Under the pieces are notes generated by a model that made no database searches, was not told the DNA's origin, and saw nothing but the letters and a program-made list of their open reading frames with translations. From Ptiloglossa arizonensis (Eukaryota > Arthropoda > Insecta > Hymenoptera > Colletidae): a stretch of DNA of 64,000 bases. The stretch is taken from NCBI RefSeq assembly GCF_051014685.1, contig NC_135048.1, positions 22,772,543 to 22,836,542 on the forward strand. Direction: 5' to 3'. Shown here piece after piece: positions 10,116-22,795 of this stretch. Position 1 is the first letter of the stretch, and each line of letters opens with the position of its first letter. The translations under genes and the position numbers were made by a program.

Positions 10116-11820
10116 TCAGAATACGTGTGTTCTTCACTGAAACCCTTTTCTTGTCCCCTTTAGGTTAAGCGTGCGTTTCTGGTGATAATTCACGATGCTA
10201 ACCACTTCACCGATTTCAGTGAACTTAAAGTACGTTACGGATGAAAGATTCACGAGCGTTCCACAGCAAGAAACAACGACCGTTCGCTATTGGTTCTCGT
10301 GGTATAATTATTTGGAACTTGAGAAGTGGTGAACTTGGTTCGAGGTACTCGTTGTAGAATTTTATTCTATTCAATTATTCGAATTATTCGAATAATTCGA
10401 ATAATTCGAGTAATTCGAGTAATTCGAGTAATTCGAGTAATTCGAATAATTCGATGATTCGTGTATTCGACGAGTATGATACTATTCGAATACTCGAGTA
10501 TTCTTACATTGGTCAGCAATGTTTCTCAAATTGTCGTTTTCAAATCTGGGAGGGAGGATTACCTCGAATCTATTCTTGTTGAAAACATTGCTTCGGTAAG
10601 GAACGCGTGGAAAGATTAAATTAAAATTTACAAATCCATTTAAATAATATTATAATTTTTCACGAATGGATGCACATTTTTTAATCTAACGATTTAATAC
10701 TATTATTTTAATTCTCTTTTATGGTTTGAGGGACATCGGTATAAAAGTAACATCTACATAAGTAATGGCCACTTGTGGTTAATTCCAATGAAGTAATTTT
10801 GTAAAGAAGTTTCGATGTAACTTCGATTAAATGAATGGCTGCTGTTCTATACAAGTCACAGTTACTTTAATGCTTTCGTTAACAGATTTTGATATAACCA
10901 TCGATCAAACTAATGGCTATTCTACATGCGACGAAAAAGACCGTTACCGGTCGTGATATTAATACTGATCACCATCTACAAAGTCGTTGCTTTAATCTTC
11001 TACCCTCGTGTACCCGTTGATCGATATCGTGTTCTCTAATGACAGTTTTCACGCTGTATTGACGATACGATCGCGCGTCGCGTCACAGAATGATTGGCAG
11101 GTGCCTTCGTTCATAATTCCCATCAATAATGGTCAACCCTGACTTCGTCGAATGATCCTCCGTGAATCTACAATATGTATTATCCGTGACAAAAACGTCA
11201 CAGTCCTTGAAGTTGGAAAAGCGCGTTTGTCAAACGGTCAGCAGCGAAGAGACCTGCCGAACCGATGTGAAAAACATGGTTTGCAACTACACTTGGATGG
11301 TATACAGGTAACTTTATTCAATTAAACTTTTACACTCGTTAACGTTGGATGTAGTGAGACACTTATTATTGACGATCATTAATTAATTCATCTTCAAAAT
11401 CACGGAAAGAGCAAGTCATTAAATAAACGCAAGTTTCGTTGTTCAAGGTTATTTCAAGGTCATATTCTACATACTCAAATTTGTTTCTTTATAAGTTACA
11501 TCACTATTTTTTATACATAGTCCTTTTTAAAAAATATTTCAATAACCTTGACAACTCATAAAATAATATTTTATTTTATTAATTTTGAATATAAATTTTT
11601 GCCTATCAGAATATTAGTTTCTTCAAAATAAATAATCGTCTCCTTTGAGACTCTGTCGTGTTGTTTTTATTTACTTGATAAAATGGTAAGAAAATTCCTG
11701 TACAATTCAATGAAACTTCAAATTAATTATACCCGCTTAATATCGTTGATTTATTTATTTTCACCGTTAAGGTTATCAATATCGAGTTTGACAACGTAAA
11801 ACTCGTTCCCGTAAATTTCG
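10116..11820. other. Non-coding DNA within the 5-HT2 intron
   Basis: Between the Rpn2 3' end and a more GC-rich block. Apart from the array at 10370-10500 I see only AT-rich sequence with no long frame or recognisable element. Confidence 0.5.
10370..10500. repeat. 9-bp TAATTCGAG/TAATTCGAA array
   Basis: About nine tandem copies of ATAATTCGA/GTAATTCGA, then degenerate TATTCGAATACTCGAGTA. It is the shortest-period member of the TTCGAA family. Confidence 0.9.
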
Positions 11821-12300
11821 TACACAACGTCGCGAATTAAGCAAAAGGCGCGAACCGCCGTTCGAAGCATTACCATAAGCAGGCCTCGTTTCAGAATTCA
11901 CTGCTCCTTTATGCAAACCGCATTCGCGCGCGGAGCGACGCCAGCGAGCGGCAACTATTGTCTGCCGACGCGGAGTCGCAAATCAGACACCTCGAGCTGC
12001 CGGTGAAGCTTCCTCCGGGAGCTTAACCGCGCAGCAGATCGAGCGATCTTTCCGCTTCGCGTGAGAATACGCCGCAATTTCCGACAAAAACGCCCGCCTC
12101 CATTGCTCGCGTGCATCGCGATGATACGTTTTCTTCCGTTTTGGAACCGTTTGTATTCGTTTCCGAACCCTTCTGTACCCGAAAATTACAAAGCCACGAA
12201 GATCGATGACGCGGAGCCGTATAGGGAACCAGAAGCGTGTTATCAAGAGGTATGAGCTGGGTTTCGATCGAAGCCATACCGTTCGCGATGTCCCGAGGAG
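11820..12300. other. GC-richer block, open in several frames
   Basis: Sequence such as CGCGCGCGGAGCGACGCC and CGCAGCAGATCGAGCG stands out from the AT-rich surroundings. Frames are open on both strands here, which reflects composition rather than coding. It could be a conserved regulatory block or a promoter; I saw no TATA, initiator or domain to decide. Confidence 0.3.
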
Positions 12301-12365
12301 GGTTGTGACCGACTCGTCGAATTCTTCTGCATTCGAATCCTTGAACACTTCGGTGATTCCTCGGT

Positions 12366-12905
12366 AAATGTGATTCGAGTATTCGAACCATCCGAGTGAT
12401 TCGAATACTCGGCGAATATCGTTCGAATACTTGAACGATTCAAATACTCGACGGATATGATTCGAACAGTCGAGTGACTCAAATACTCGGTAAATGTAAC
12501 TCGAATACTCGGTGAATGTAACTCGAATACTCGAGTGACTCAAATACTCGGTGAATCGGTGAATGTAACTCGAATACTCGAGTGACTCAAATACTCGGTG
12601 AATGTAACTCGAATACTCGAGTGACTCGAATACTCGAGTGATTCAAATACTCGAGTGACTCAAATACTCGGTGAATGTAACTCGAATACTCGAGTGACTC
12701 GAATACTCGGTGAATGTAACTCGAATACTTGAGTGATTCAAATACTCGGTGAATGTAACTCGAATACTCGAGTGACTCAAATACTCGGTGAATGTAACTC
12801 GAATACTCGAGTGACTCAAATACTCGGTGAATCGGTGAATGTAACTCGAATACTCGAGTGACCCAAATACTCGGTGAATGTAACTCGAATACTCGAGTGA
12901 CTTCC
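12366..12905. repeat. 39-bp TTCGAATACTCGAG minisatellite
   Basis: At least ten tandem copies of a 39-base unit composed of CTCGGTGAATGTAACTCGAA followed by TACTCGAGTGACTCAAATA, with a few 12- or 27-base partial units inserted. Because the period is a multiple of three, the minus strand stays open for about 100 codons with repeated RVFESLEYSSYI-type residues. I treat those frames as by-products of the repeat. Confidence 0.95.
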
Positions 12906-13230
12906 ATATTTGACGATACGATTCGAACATTTCAATATTAGATAATCACTCGAGCGTAGTTTGCTTATCGTATTGATAAATGGTTGAAATTAACACAGTA
13001 ACGTCGTTTATCGCATGTGTTTTGAACTTTGCTATGGTATTACAGCGTGTGGTCGTGGTTCAACTTTCATGTTCGGAATAGCAACGGTCGATTTGTTATA
13101 TAGTGGAATCTAATTTTGAGGAGTTTGATGTAATATCGAGACCACACAACTTGTAGGTTTGCAGCACAGAAGGTAATATACTTTAGTATCTTATATATTG
13201 ATAGCGTAATATAGGTAATTTTGTAAAATA

Positions 13231-14003
13231 CTTTGACAGTGTTTTTTCAATACTCTCTGGGACACAAACGGTTAAGATCAAATTTCTGATCATACAATCG
13301 CGTTTCAATTTGTCTGACCATACACTTGCATGCCTACTTGTCTGATCTATAATTGTCTGACTATACACTTGCACGACCATACCCTTGTCTGACCATAGAC
13401 GGACGTAATACTTGTCGAGCCATATACGGGGGTCCTACTACTTGTCCGACCATATACAGTGGTCATATTATATGTCTGACCATATGCGGATCGTACTACT
13501 CAAGCACTGTAGCAACGTAGAATTCAAACAGCAACCACTTTGTTAATACTGAATTCAGATTATTGCAACAATAATCAAATTAAAGTTCAATCTTTCCACT
13601 TGTTCCCCATTATGGCCTATTTTATTGTGGTCGATACATAAATAAGAAAATCGCCACTTGAAGAGGGGGTTGTCAAATTCTAAAAGTAATTTGCCTTCGA
13701 GGTGGCGTTTGGTCCATAAAAAATTCGATATATCGAAATTGCAGTAGTATGATCAGACAATTAGACATAAAAAAAAAGAGTTACTACATTATTGATCAAT
13801 TGATAATTAATGATTATTGGCCAAGTAAGTAGTATACCCCCGTCTATGGTCAGATAAGTAGTATTATCCCGTATATAATCAGACAAGTAGTTTTGCCCCG
13901 TCATGGTCAGACAAGTAGTATTACCACCGTCCATGGTCAGACAAGCTGTTCGGGATTCTTCGACAGTGTTTTTTCAATACCCTCTGTGACTCAAACGGTT
14001 AAG
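13231..14003. mobile_element. Fold-back element with 46-bp direct flanks
   Basis: A 46-base segment beginning CTTTGACAGTGTTTTTTCAA (13231-13276) recurs in direct orientation at 13958-14003 with about four mismatches. Between them are two opposed groups of a roughly 36-base unit: CTACTTGTCTGACCATA-type copies at about 13300-13505 and TATGGTCAGACAAGTAGTA-type copies at about 13830-13950. The two groups are reverse complements and could fold into a stem with a loop of roughly 330 bases. No protein frame is present, so it would be non-autonomous. Confidence 0.65.
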
Positions 14004-14023
14004 TAACCTTCCTCCACTATTCG

Positions 14024-14100
14024 AACATGTACTCGAGTATTCGAATACTATTCGAATATTCTGTGCACCGATCAAATATCTGAATAATCGTCATATTCGA
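14024..14100. repeat. Small TTCGAATA cluster
   Basis: A few copies of GAGTATTCGAATACTATTCG and related strings, a short member of the array family directly right of the fold-back element. Confidence 0.6.
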
Positions 14101-17100
14101 GTAATGCAATGTGAACAATAAATCGAGTTCTTCAAGTCCATCGTAATTTTTTAAACTTTCTCTTCGTTCGAAATATTTTATTAACGTTACCCCGGACAAT
14201 ATTTTTATTTTAATGAGCATTCCAGTTCCGAAATCGACTGTTCGTTACTTTCGAGACGCCGTACACTCGCAATTCTCGACCAAATGTACACAGCGTGCAA
14301 ATTTACCACGCACGAGTTCCACATTTACGAGTTTACGAACTTTGCAAAAACAACAGTACTTGGAGGGTATCCCTTGCGGGACACTCGCGCAGTTTAGTTT
14401 ATCTCCCATACCCGATTACCTGTCTTTGCGAATTTATCTGTCGCAATACGTCCGACACTCTATGCGCTCGCAGCTCGGTCTTGCCAGCAACCGTAATTTT
14501 CAATGGCAAGAAAAGTTGCCACGTTCCGCTCTATTAATTCCCATTCCACGCGTGTACTCATTAAACTCGCTAAAATATGTACCGCGTAAACGCGATCCGA
14601 CGGCCGGGCAACCGAACTAGCTACGACTTTCTAATTAACTCGGTTGACATTAAAGCACGACCCAAACAATATGAATTACCAACAACGTTAGAACGTAATA
14701 TAAGGCCGGGACGACGATGCCTCGTCGTTGTTCACGAAACGAAATCGCAACGTGTTTCGTGGATTTTCGTCACAATTTTCTACCTCGCTTTAAAAAAACT
14801 TTAACAACGGTCGAGAAAATATATTTACAAATTACTCAATATTTTGCATTCCCTGTTTTTTTCCTCTACTATTTCACTCCCAATAGTCTCGTTTATTTGA
14901 CGACTATGTTGCCGAATCGGCATAAGCTTGGCAGTTAAGTAGTTAATGGTAATGCACACGGTATAGAATATTACCCGGTTACAAGAAATTTGGGTCAGCT
15001 CGATATCACGTATCCGGGCAGGGTAGCGTTTTTGTCATGTGAATCGACCTGTTTCTTGTCTCGAGCCGAGACTAAATCTCTCGTGTATCGTTCGATGAAA
15101 AGAACAAAGCGAAACACCGATACACTAAGAGTGATCGAGTTAAAGCATCCGACGAGATCGATTCTCGCGAATAAACAATAATAAATAAAAATACAAATTT
15201 TGATCCCAAACTTCACTTGGCTACGATTCTTCACCGAACTGATTATTTATCCTACACCGAGTGCAAATATAAAATTCAATAAAAAAAGGTATATTGATAC
15301 GTACGTACAATAGAATTTTGACAAGTTATATTAAAATGATATTTTAACAATCCTTTCTTAATGGAAGCTTTCATATCGTTTGTTTAACCATTTGTTGAGT
15401 TATTTCTGTTTCGATTATTGAGTATCGACTCTTGACCAATGTCTCGTGACGACAATAAACCAATCAGATTTTGTCAAAGTTATTTTGTTTAGCCAAAGTG
15501 TTCAGTCTCGAAGCACGAATAAGTTAATGTCGAGTAACGAAACAAGGAGAAGGAATGTCAATTATATAAACACTTGTAAGATTTATTACGGTGCATTGTG
15601 TGCGTTGAACGTTTACGGGCGTTTGACGAATATGCTTATGAAATGCGATCATGCGAGAATTCCGCACACGGCGCGTGTTAAGCGTTTAAATCTTCAGGAG
15701 GGTCAAAGCAGAGCGCAGTGGTCTCTCCTTCACGTTCGAACAGTTAATGCGAACTGCACGAAATGATTTCCAAGCAATTAAACGATAATGGTGGAATACT
15801 TGAATCGTGTTCGTTAGGGTTTGAAAAATTGTGGCTCCGTCATTAAATCGCCCTTGAAAAATGAGGTATTCAAGAAGACGATTCCGACTTCTTGGAAAAC
15901 TGTGAGATCGACAAACTGGAAAATTAATCGTTCGAGATAAGAAATTTTATGACCAGTTGATACCATCGTCAAGACGGAATTTTTACGTTCGTTCGACCGA
16001 GCTTTGTGGCTCGATCAAGGACGAGGGAATTTAATTATCTTCGTATTTAATGGCAAATAGTATAATAAATCTTGTTATTTGAAAGTATTCGATGATTTTG
16101 CAGACGTTTTATCTACATATTCACACAAAAATCCCTATTTTTCAATCATAAATATTTCAAGACGAGGTACTTGGCTATCGAATCGTTTATCGACTGGAAA
16201 ATTTCCAATGTTTTTCTTTCAAGTCTTATTTACACAATTTAAATTCACGAAGAAAGATTCTATATATTAAATAACTGGCTGAGAATATTTTTCAACGATA
16301 AACTACTTAATACATACAGTGTGCGTTATTGCAATTAGTAACGACAAGAAGTAGATAAATTTCCAATTAACTAAATGACCGTTTTGAAAAACTAAGTGGA
16401 AACGAAAGAAATGCATTTATGCAGTTTGGAAGTTTCCACGCGCGTTAGATCTTGCTGGAAAATGTGGAAAGTAGACTGGTTCTTTCGAAAAACGCAAGAT
16501 TCTTTTCTCGCCCAAGGGACGCGAAAATCGCAAGACGGTTTCCGTAACTTGGCGAATTTATTTCCGCAACGGGAGTTTCAATTCCGTGGGAATGCAAATC
16601 CGAATTTCGCTGAAATATTGACTCCCGGTACGTCGTTGAACAATTCCGTGGCCCAGTTTTTCATTTGTATTTTCGTATGGAGATCGTCAGAATTTAAATA
16701 TTCAGAATTCCTTGGGCCTGAATTTACATTTTAATGCGGAAAACGCGCGCGTCCTCCGATCGAAATCATTCGCACGATCGACTATCCTAAGTAAATAATT
16801 TTTACCATTTGTTCGCCGGCCCTCTTCGATAGACACGAACTAAAAATTATAATATAGTATAATTCCGCAATATATTGCAATAGAAGAAATTATACAAACT
16901 ATAAAAGAAAAAAAAAAGCAAACGTTAAACGAAGAAAATCTTAATAATTTTAACTCGGACATGTATTACTGTAAATTTTCTTTCCAATTAATTTTACTTT
17001 CATAATCGTGAAAAGAGAAAGTGAAACAATTTTATACTTTTCACGTTATCGTTATGTCGCTTGTTTCGCGTTACCAGGGGTCTCAATTTAGTCTACTTCC

Positions 17101-18711
17101 TAACAAACGACTACTAAGCTATGCATAGCGTTCCCCTAACTTCAGAACACCCTTGGGAACAGATCTTCTCAACTTCCAACGATACATATACGTTGAAATA
17201 AAATTGATATAGCTTTTCGAGAATTACATAAATAACTCACAGAGTAGTATTAATGATCCAACGGGTAATTGAATCAATTATTCGCCAACTACTTCGTGTT
17301 TCGAAATTTGATTACATTCGAGAAGGATTATGCAACTTCACGGTCGAAGTGTTAATAAATATTTAACTCCACTTCGCTGTGTTGCTCGATGAAACCAAAC
17401 AGTACTTCGCTTCTTGATCCACAGTTGTCTCGCTTACTTACAAAATCAAAAGGAACAAAAATTTCGCATTTTTTTTTTGTAAATTCCATTTATAAATTCA
17501 TCCTGTTCCTTACCACGAGTTTTGACGATATTATTTCGAGGCAGAGTCGATGCTGGTTGTTAGTGTTAATTTTTTCGAGGATTGAAATCGTAGTTCTGAC
17601 GATTAACGATCCTTAACAACGATTCTTTTATTTCTTTTATTTCTACCCTTTCCTTTATTGCGCCACGGTAGTATTAACCCACCGAAGCGATTCGATACTG
17701 CACATTTTACAGATTTTAGAACCGCTTTTAAAAGCGCTTTTCTACTTCCCTTTAGTTTCTACGATTTACGCCGGAAACGCAAGCAAGAGGAAAGAACCAT
17801 TCGGTTTCGTGCTACACGACGAGTGCACGAAATGCCTGTCAACGATTTAATGGACGAGGTATTGGGAACTTGGAAGTACCGGATATGCTAGCAACCATTT
17901 CTTCGTTCGCTTGCTCGGATTTAAATTCCGTAATTAATAGACTCTTCTCTTTCGTTGCAAATTTCGTTAATTGCCGCGATGATAATCGTTCCTCGAATAC
18001 CCGTTGCTCGACACGGTAATTTCTAATCACCGGTCGCACGAATGGAAGATAAATTTTATCCTTCTGTTTTACATTCTTTTTACCCATAATCGCAGAATCG
18101 ATACAGTGTTATCTACGGTAAAGAAACGTTTAAAAATAGATAAATTTATCTTTATTGCTCCCGTAAATACAATGTACACACCGGTGTTTTTTTCTTTTTT
18201 TTTTCGTTTCGTTCGAAAGTAACGTTACCTGTAAAAGAAAAAACTGAATAATTCCACATTTGAAAAGTGAAAGAGACGTCGTGCAAACCGAGCAAGATAA
18301 ATATTCCACGTTACGAGAAATACGAGAGAACGTTTCTTTCTCTTCGTGTACTCTAACCTATAATAATTCCGGGTGATATTATTTCCGGTTTGCTGAATTA
18401 TTTAAGGTAGTAAATTATCGTACGAAGTGTCGTGATATTTCTGGTGGGGAATTCGAATGTATGGATACGTATGACCCAGATTGCGTCGTTTATTGTCTCC
18501 GTGGTAAATCCTCGGGAGACACGCGGCAAATGGCGGGAAAGTTCGGAAGTATGGCCGAATGAAACGAAATAAACGATGGGGCGAAAAGAGGTTTCGCGAC
18601 TGCAGCGCCGCGAATCGCCACGTTTCGCCACGAAGCAACACGTGATATTTACTTTCGTGTTGCGACGTTGAACGTAACGTCGCGTCGTACTTTTCGTACA
18701 AAGTGTCTCAC
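14101..18711. other. Long 5-HT2 intron, no recognised gene
   Basis: AT-rich sequence with scattered open frames up to about 135 codons, all lacking recognisable domains, splice-site context or consistent codon use. I see no exon on either strand. Confidence 0.55.
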
Positions 18712-18944
18712 CTTCGAGTACATTAGACTAAGCGGCAAGCTCATGGCAATGCTGAGGACCCACACGAAGAGAATTTTCAAGGTGACTCTCCGTCTGGTTT
18801 TGTTCCGGCCGAATTTCATGGGGTAACGCAGGCTCAGGTATCGATCCACGCTTATGGTGCACAGATGCATTATGCTCGCCGTGCAAAATAACACGTCCAG
18901 GCAGATCCAGGTGAGACAGTAGACCGACGGCAGAGGAAAGTATC
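18712..18944 (-). CDS. 5-HT2A: Serotonin receptor 5-HT2-type, exon with TM3, DRY motif, ICL2 and TM4
   Basis: From the TTTCTTTCAG acceptor the exon reads (G)YFPLPSVYCLTWICLDVLFC, giving the loop cysteine and TM3 with the amine-binding aspartate in CLDVLFCTASI. ISVDRYLSLRYPMKFGRNKT then gives the DRY motif and ICL2. TM4 is ILFVWVLSIAMSLPLSLMYS, and the exon ends at K before GTGAGA. The first codon needs a G from the preceding exon (phase 1) and the donor is phase 0, compatible with 3934-4150. TM1-TM2 exons were not found to the right, so the gene probably starts beyond the window or in exons I could not recognise. Confidence 0.93.
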
Positions 18945-19233
18945 CTGAAAGAAAAATTAATACATTTGTACACGATACGATAACATAATATCACCAGCTT
19001 TCAAGAGTATCTTTTTATTAATGTATTATGTTTATTTCTTTTTTGTTTGAAATGGTCAACCGTCTCTATTATAGAATAATTCCCGTTTTTAAGGGACAAT
19101 TTGTACGTTAAAGTCATTCTTCCTAAATCTTCTGTTTCGTTCGATGCTAATGAAAATTGAAATTTTAATATTTTTCTTAATATTTATTGGAATGTTATAT
19201 CTTCGCAAGAGTGTCGTCAATGAATTAAGAAAG

Positions 19234-19387
19234 TTTTCCCGGTGAGAATGAGTCCAAACACGACCATGTTTGGATTACTTCGAATAATTTCATTTACTTT
19301 CAAAAGTTTTTCGAAAATTGGTAGGATATCGTATAATCAAAAATCGTCCGAATGTGGTCGTGTTTGGACTCATTCTTATCGGCAAAA
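19234..19387. mobile_element. Short terminal-inverted-repeat element (MITE-like)
   Basis: The left end reads TTTTCCCGGTGAGAATGAGT then CCAAACACGACCA. The right end is its reverse complement with a few mismatches, ending ACTCATTCTTATCGGCAAAA. The inner 22 bases (AGAATGAG to CGACCA) match exactly. The total is about 154 bases with no coding potential. A target-site duplication is not obvious, so the superfamily is not assigned; a Tc1/mariner relative is possible. Confidence 0.7.
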
Positions 19388-19599
19388 TCTTACCAAACCA
19401 TTGACGATAAAACAAAGCGACAAATATGAAAATGTTGTTTTACATTTCTTCTTTTTTAGATAATATAATATAACGTTGATATTACATATATATTTAAATA
19501 TATACGTTTACATTCTATTTTACTGGATACATCCGCACATACATTACAATAAATATCAAGCCCTCCGAATACTTAAATAATTCCCATTACTTTTCATCA

Positions 19600-19722
19600 G
19601 CATGTAATGCGAGTCTCTCTCGCCGTTGCTCTATCTCGCTCACTCTCACTGCGTCTCAATTCGATCTACTCGCTCTCGAACCAACGATCTCAATCTCGTC
19701 ACTCGAAAGCGGAAATGACCAT
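19600..19722 (+). repeat. Dispersed CT-rich repeat, copy 1
   Basis: Begins CATGTAATGCGAGTCTCTCT, continues through a block of CT-rich CTCTATCTCGCTCACTCTC and ends CACTCGAAAGCGG. The same order of blocks occurs at 34009, 40408 and (reversed) 38880. Confidence 0.65.
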
Positions 19723-22302
19723 ACTACCAATTATTGTACTCTTTATATATTATTATTCCGTTAAATTTTACTATATCCGCGCGTCGTTTCCTATTACTAT
19801 ATTGGTGCAAGAAATGCTGTAAAAAAAAAAATAATACAGGAAATATCAACTTCGTGGTAACTCGTCGATTTTTCGCTTCGTGCGACCTATCATCGACCCG
19901 CACTCTTTCCTTCGCGATACTTTACGTGCCCGAGGAAAATAAAGTAAGCTGAAAAGTGGCAAGCACCAAAGCGAGTCGAGTGGTAGTGGGGAGTAAAGCG
20001 TCAACGTTGGCTAACGATGCTTGTATTTGGCTCGAGTGAAAATCCAATTCTGCGGAAACTCTTGCACGTGGAATGCGAAATCACGTGTACGAAGTCTCGC
20101 AGACGTTCCGATCGATCCTTGAATACCGTGCTTTTTTCACCCGGATATCGTACCGCGCCCACAATCGGCGATTTCAAGTCCCTAATTGCACGCCAAATAC
20201 TTTCCAAGTTTCCTGGCTGCTCCGACGGGAAATTTCGCCGAGCGAGAGCCGCCCGGGATATAAAGCAGATAGAATTTTAATTTCGTTCCAAGTGCCGGAT
20301 TCGAACGTCCGAGAGACAAGGCCGATTTCGTAATGAAATTATGCAAGTTTGGGAAACATTTTAATCGTTTAACGGGCAAAGTGTAATAGTTTTGAATTCC
20401 CGCGTTGAACTTGAAATTGTTTTATTATTACGAGATCCGTAGACGATAAAAGGGAGTTTAAAATACGTTTCGTTTTGCAGTGGTTAATTTAGGAACTGTT
20501 CGAAAATTCGTTAATCGTTTCTCGATTTTTACGCGAGAAGAAATGTAAAAATGAAAATTTCGAGGAATATTTATCATTTGTGGTGTGATTTGTGACGAAT
20601 GAGGCTAATTAAAATTTGACAGTGATACACGCATGACAGTGTTTAATTCGTTAAATTTAAACGATTATTGTTTAAAAATTGACGAAAAGAATTCTTTAAA
20701 TTGGCTACGCCTTTATTTTCTTTTTTTCTTTGTGGATAGTGCGAGCAATATATGTTTTATTTTAGAATCGTAATTTACTAAATATAAATTTTCATCTCTG
20801 TAACTAAGATTTATAAAATCGGAACGACAATATGCACCGCCATGAAAATATTGTTTAACGTTCGATTTTTGTTTCACACGTTAAATCTTCGTTACGGAAA
20901 TGAAAACGACGAATGCATTTATAATCATAAATTTATTACTATCTGAATTCGTGTATAATTTCATACAGGCGACGAGAACGTTTTTCCGATGTTTTCCGAA
21001 AATCCCGATTTTTTAAATAAATTACAGCGACTCTCAAAGCAATTCGCGTATATTCTGACGTTCTGAAAACCTCCAACGGGCGTCCCTTTTTTTTTTTAGC
21101 AAGCCTTTTTTATAAATAAATCGCTGTCAAGAGGTTCAAAGATGAACACGTGTGTGTTGAAATTAAATTCATAAAAATGAAAACCAGATTGAAAATTAGA
21201 GTCGAAATAAATGAATTCCTTCACGCGAGGGAAAAATTTCTCGCCTCGAAACAGCCAGTTTTAAAATTTCTCTCGTTTGCATAACCAAATGCGACACTTT
21301 GCGTGCGATTGTTAGTGAAAAATTCCTCTTCACCTTTGGAATTGTTCGTCTTGTAGCAAAATAACAATTCTTTCGAAATAAAACGCAAAGAGATCGGCGA
21401 TCCGTGTAATTATGTTACGTTATGCTCATTATTTGTTACTCGTTTGTTTCATTACTTATTATTTCTAATTATATTTATGCTTGAAAACATTGTCGGTGAT
21501 ATTATCTGTTTTAACTGGCTTTAAATAGAAGATATTAATATTAACGGAGAACAGCTGGTACTGTATCATTCTGAATGTCAAAAAACATCAACACAAGTAA
21601 AAAGAACGAGCAATGGTCAGACAAGTCGACTCATTCGCACGCATACTCAATAAATTTTGAACCTTTTTCACGATGAATAATAGCTTTAGATAGAAAAATT
21701 TTATTTCACATTTTCCATTTCCTTTTTCGTGAAGAATTTTCTATAGCCTTTAGTGCTAATTAAATTATTTAAATAGTCAGTTACTTTCAATCGTACAGTG
21801 TGTGTGTGAGTAAGTGTGGTCCGTGTGTGGGTTTATGGATAAAAGTCGTTTAAATTACGAGCTTCGGAAGTTGGAAAGTGGAGCCTCATAACAAAATGGT
21901 AATGAACTTCTGGATTTTTATGAGCAAAACGAATTTGCATGCTTCGGCTTGTTCCGCTATTTCAGAATACTATGCGCATATACTGATCTATTTTGGTATT
22001 TTCACTGCGATAAAATAGAATAATAATCGTGATCATAAAGAAACATTATATTACATTGTTACGCATTATATCAAAATCTATCATTTGATAACAAAAGTGA
22101 TTACGATGCATACTCGATCGGGTACGCGATACCATTATACGCATTGAAATAAAAAATCGAATGAAAATTGAACAAATGGTTAACACTTTATTCGCTATTG
22201 GCTCGTAAGATTAAAATATTTTCCAAATAAATTTGCATCTTGTTTGACTTCACTTCGTCATGAAGCAATTTATAATTCTACTTCAAATTTTGTTCATATA
22301 TA

Positions 22303-22795
22303 TAGTACATTCCATTCGTGCTCTTATATTACTTTTTTTTTAATTTTAAAGTATGTTACATTACTATCAATCTTTTCTAAATTAAGTTTTGTAAATTGAA
22401 GTAATTAAATCATTCCACTGACAATTCTCGTCTCAACAATTTAAAAACACAAGCCTTCCCACAATCAGCAGTCAACGTGAGTAGTTGAGAATTCAAATTC
22501 CCAATGTACGATCAAACACTGGAGCTTACTCAGTCGAAAGTTCTTTTAATAGTACATTCCATTCGTGTTCTTGCGTTACTTTTTTTTAATTTTAAAGTAT
22601 GTTACCTTACTATCAATCTTTTCAAAATTAAGTTTTGTAAATTGAAGTAATTAAATCATTCCACTGACAATTCTCGTCTCAACAATTTAAAAACACAAAC
22701 CTTCCTACGATCAGCAGTCAACGTGAGTAGTTGAGAATTCAAATTCCCAATGTACGATCAAACACTGGAGCTTACTCAGTCGAAAGTTCTTTTAA
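22303..22795. repeat. 247-bp tandem duplication, two copies
   Basis: Copies at 22303-22549 and 22550-22795. Both start TAGTACATTCCATTCGTG and end CAGTCGAAAGTTCTTTTAA. They are nearly identical over their whole length, so the duplication is recent. Confidence 0.9.

Larger units (their letters stand above)
18945..22302. other. Upstream 5-HT2 intron or flank
   Basis: Apart from the two repeats annotated inside it, the stretch is AT-rich with no exon I can support. An ATG frame at 20017-20280 is matched by open frames on both strands, typical of non-coding GC-richer patches. Confidence 0.5.

Noticed and set aside
12587..12930. Long minus-strand frames with RVFESLEYSSYIH-like repeats as a repeat-protein gene
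   Set aside because: They are exact translations of a 39-bp minisatellite, occur in two overlapping frames, and have no unique coding ends.
20280..20320. GGATTCGAACGTCCGA as the T-arm of a reverse-strand tRNA
   Set aside because: No matching acceptor stem, D-arm or anticodon arm at the required spacing.
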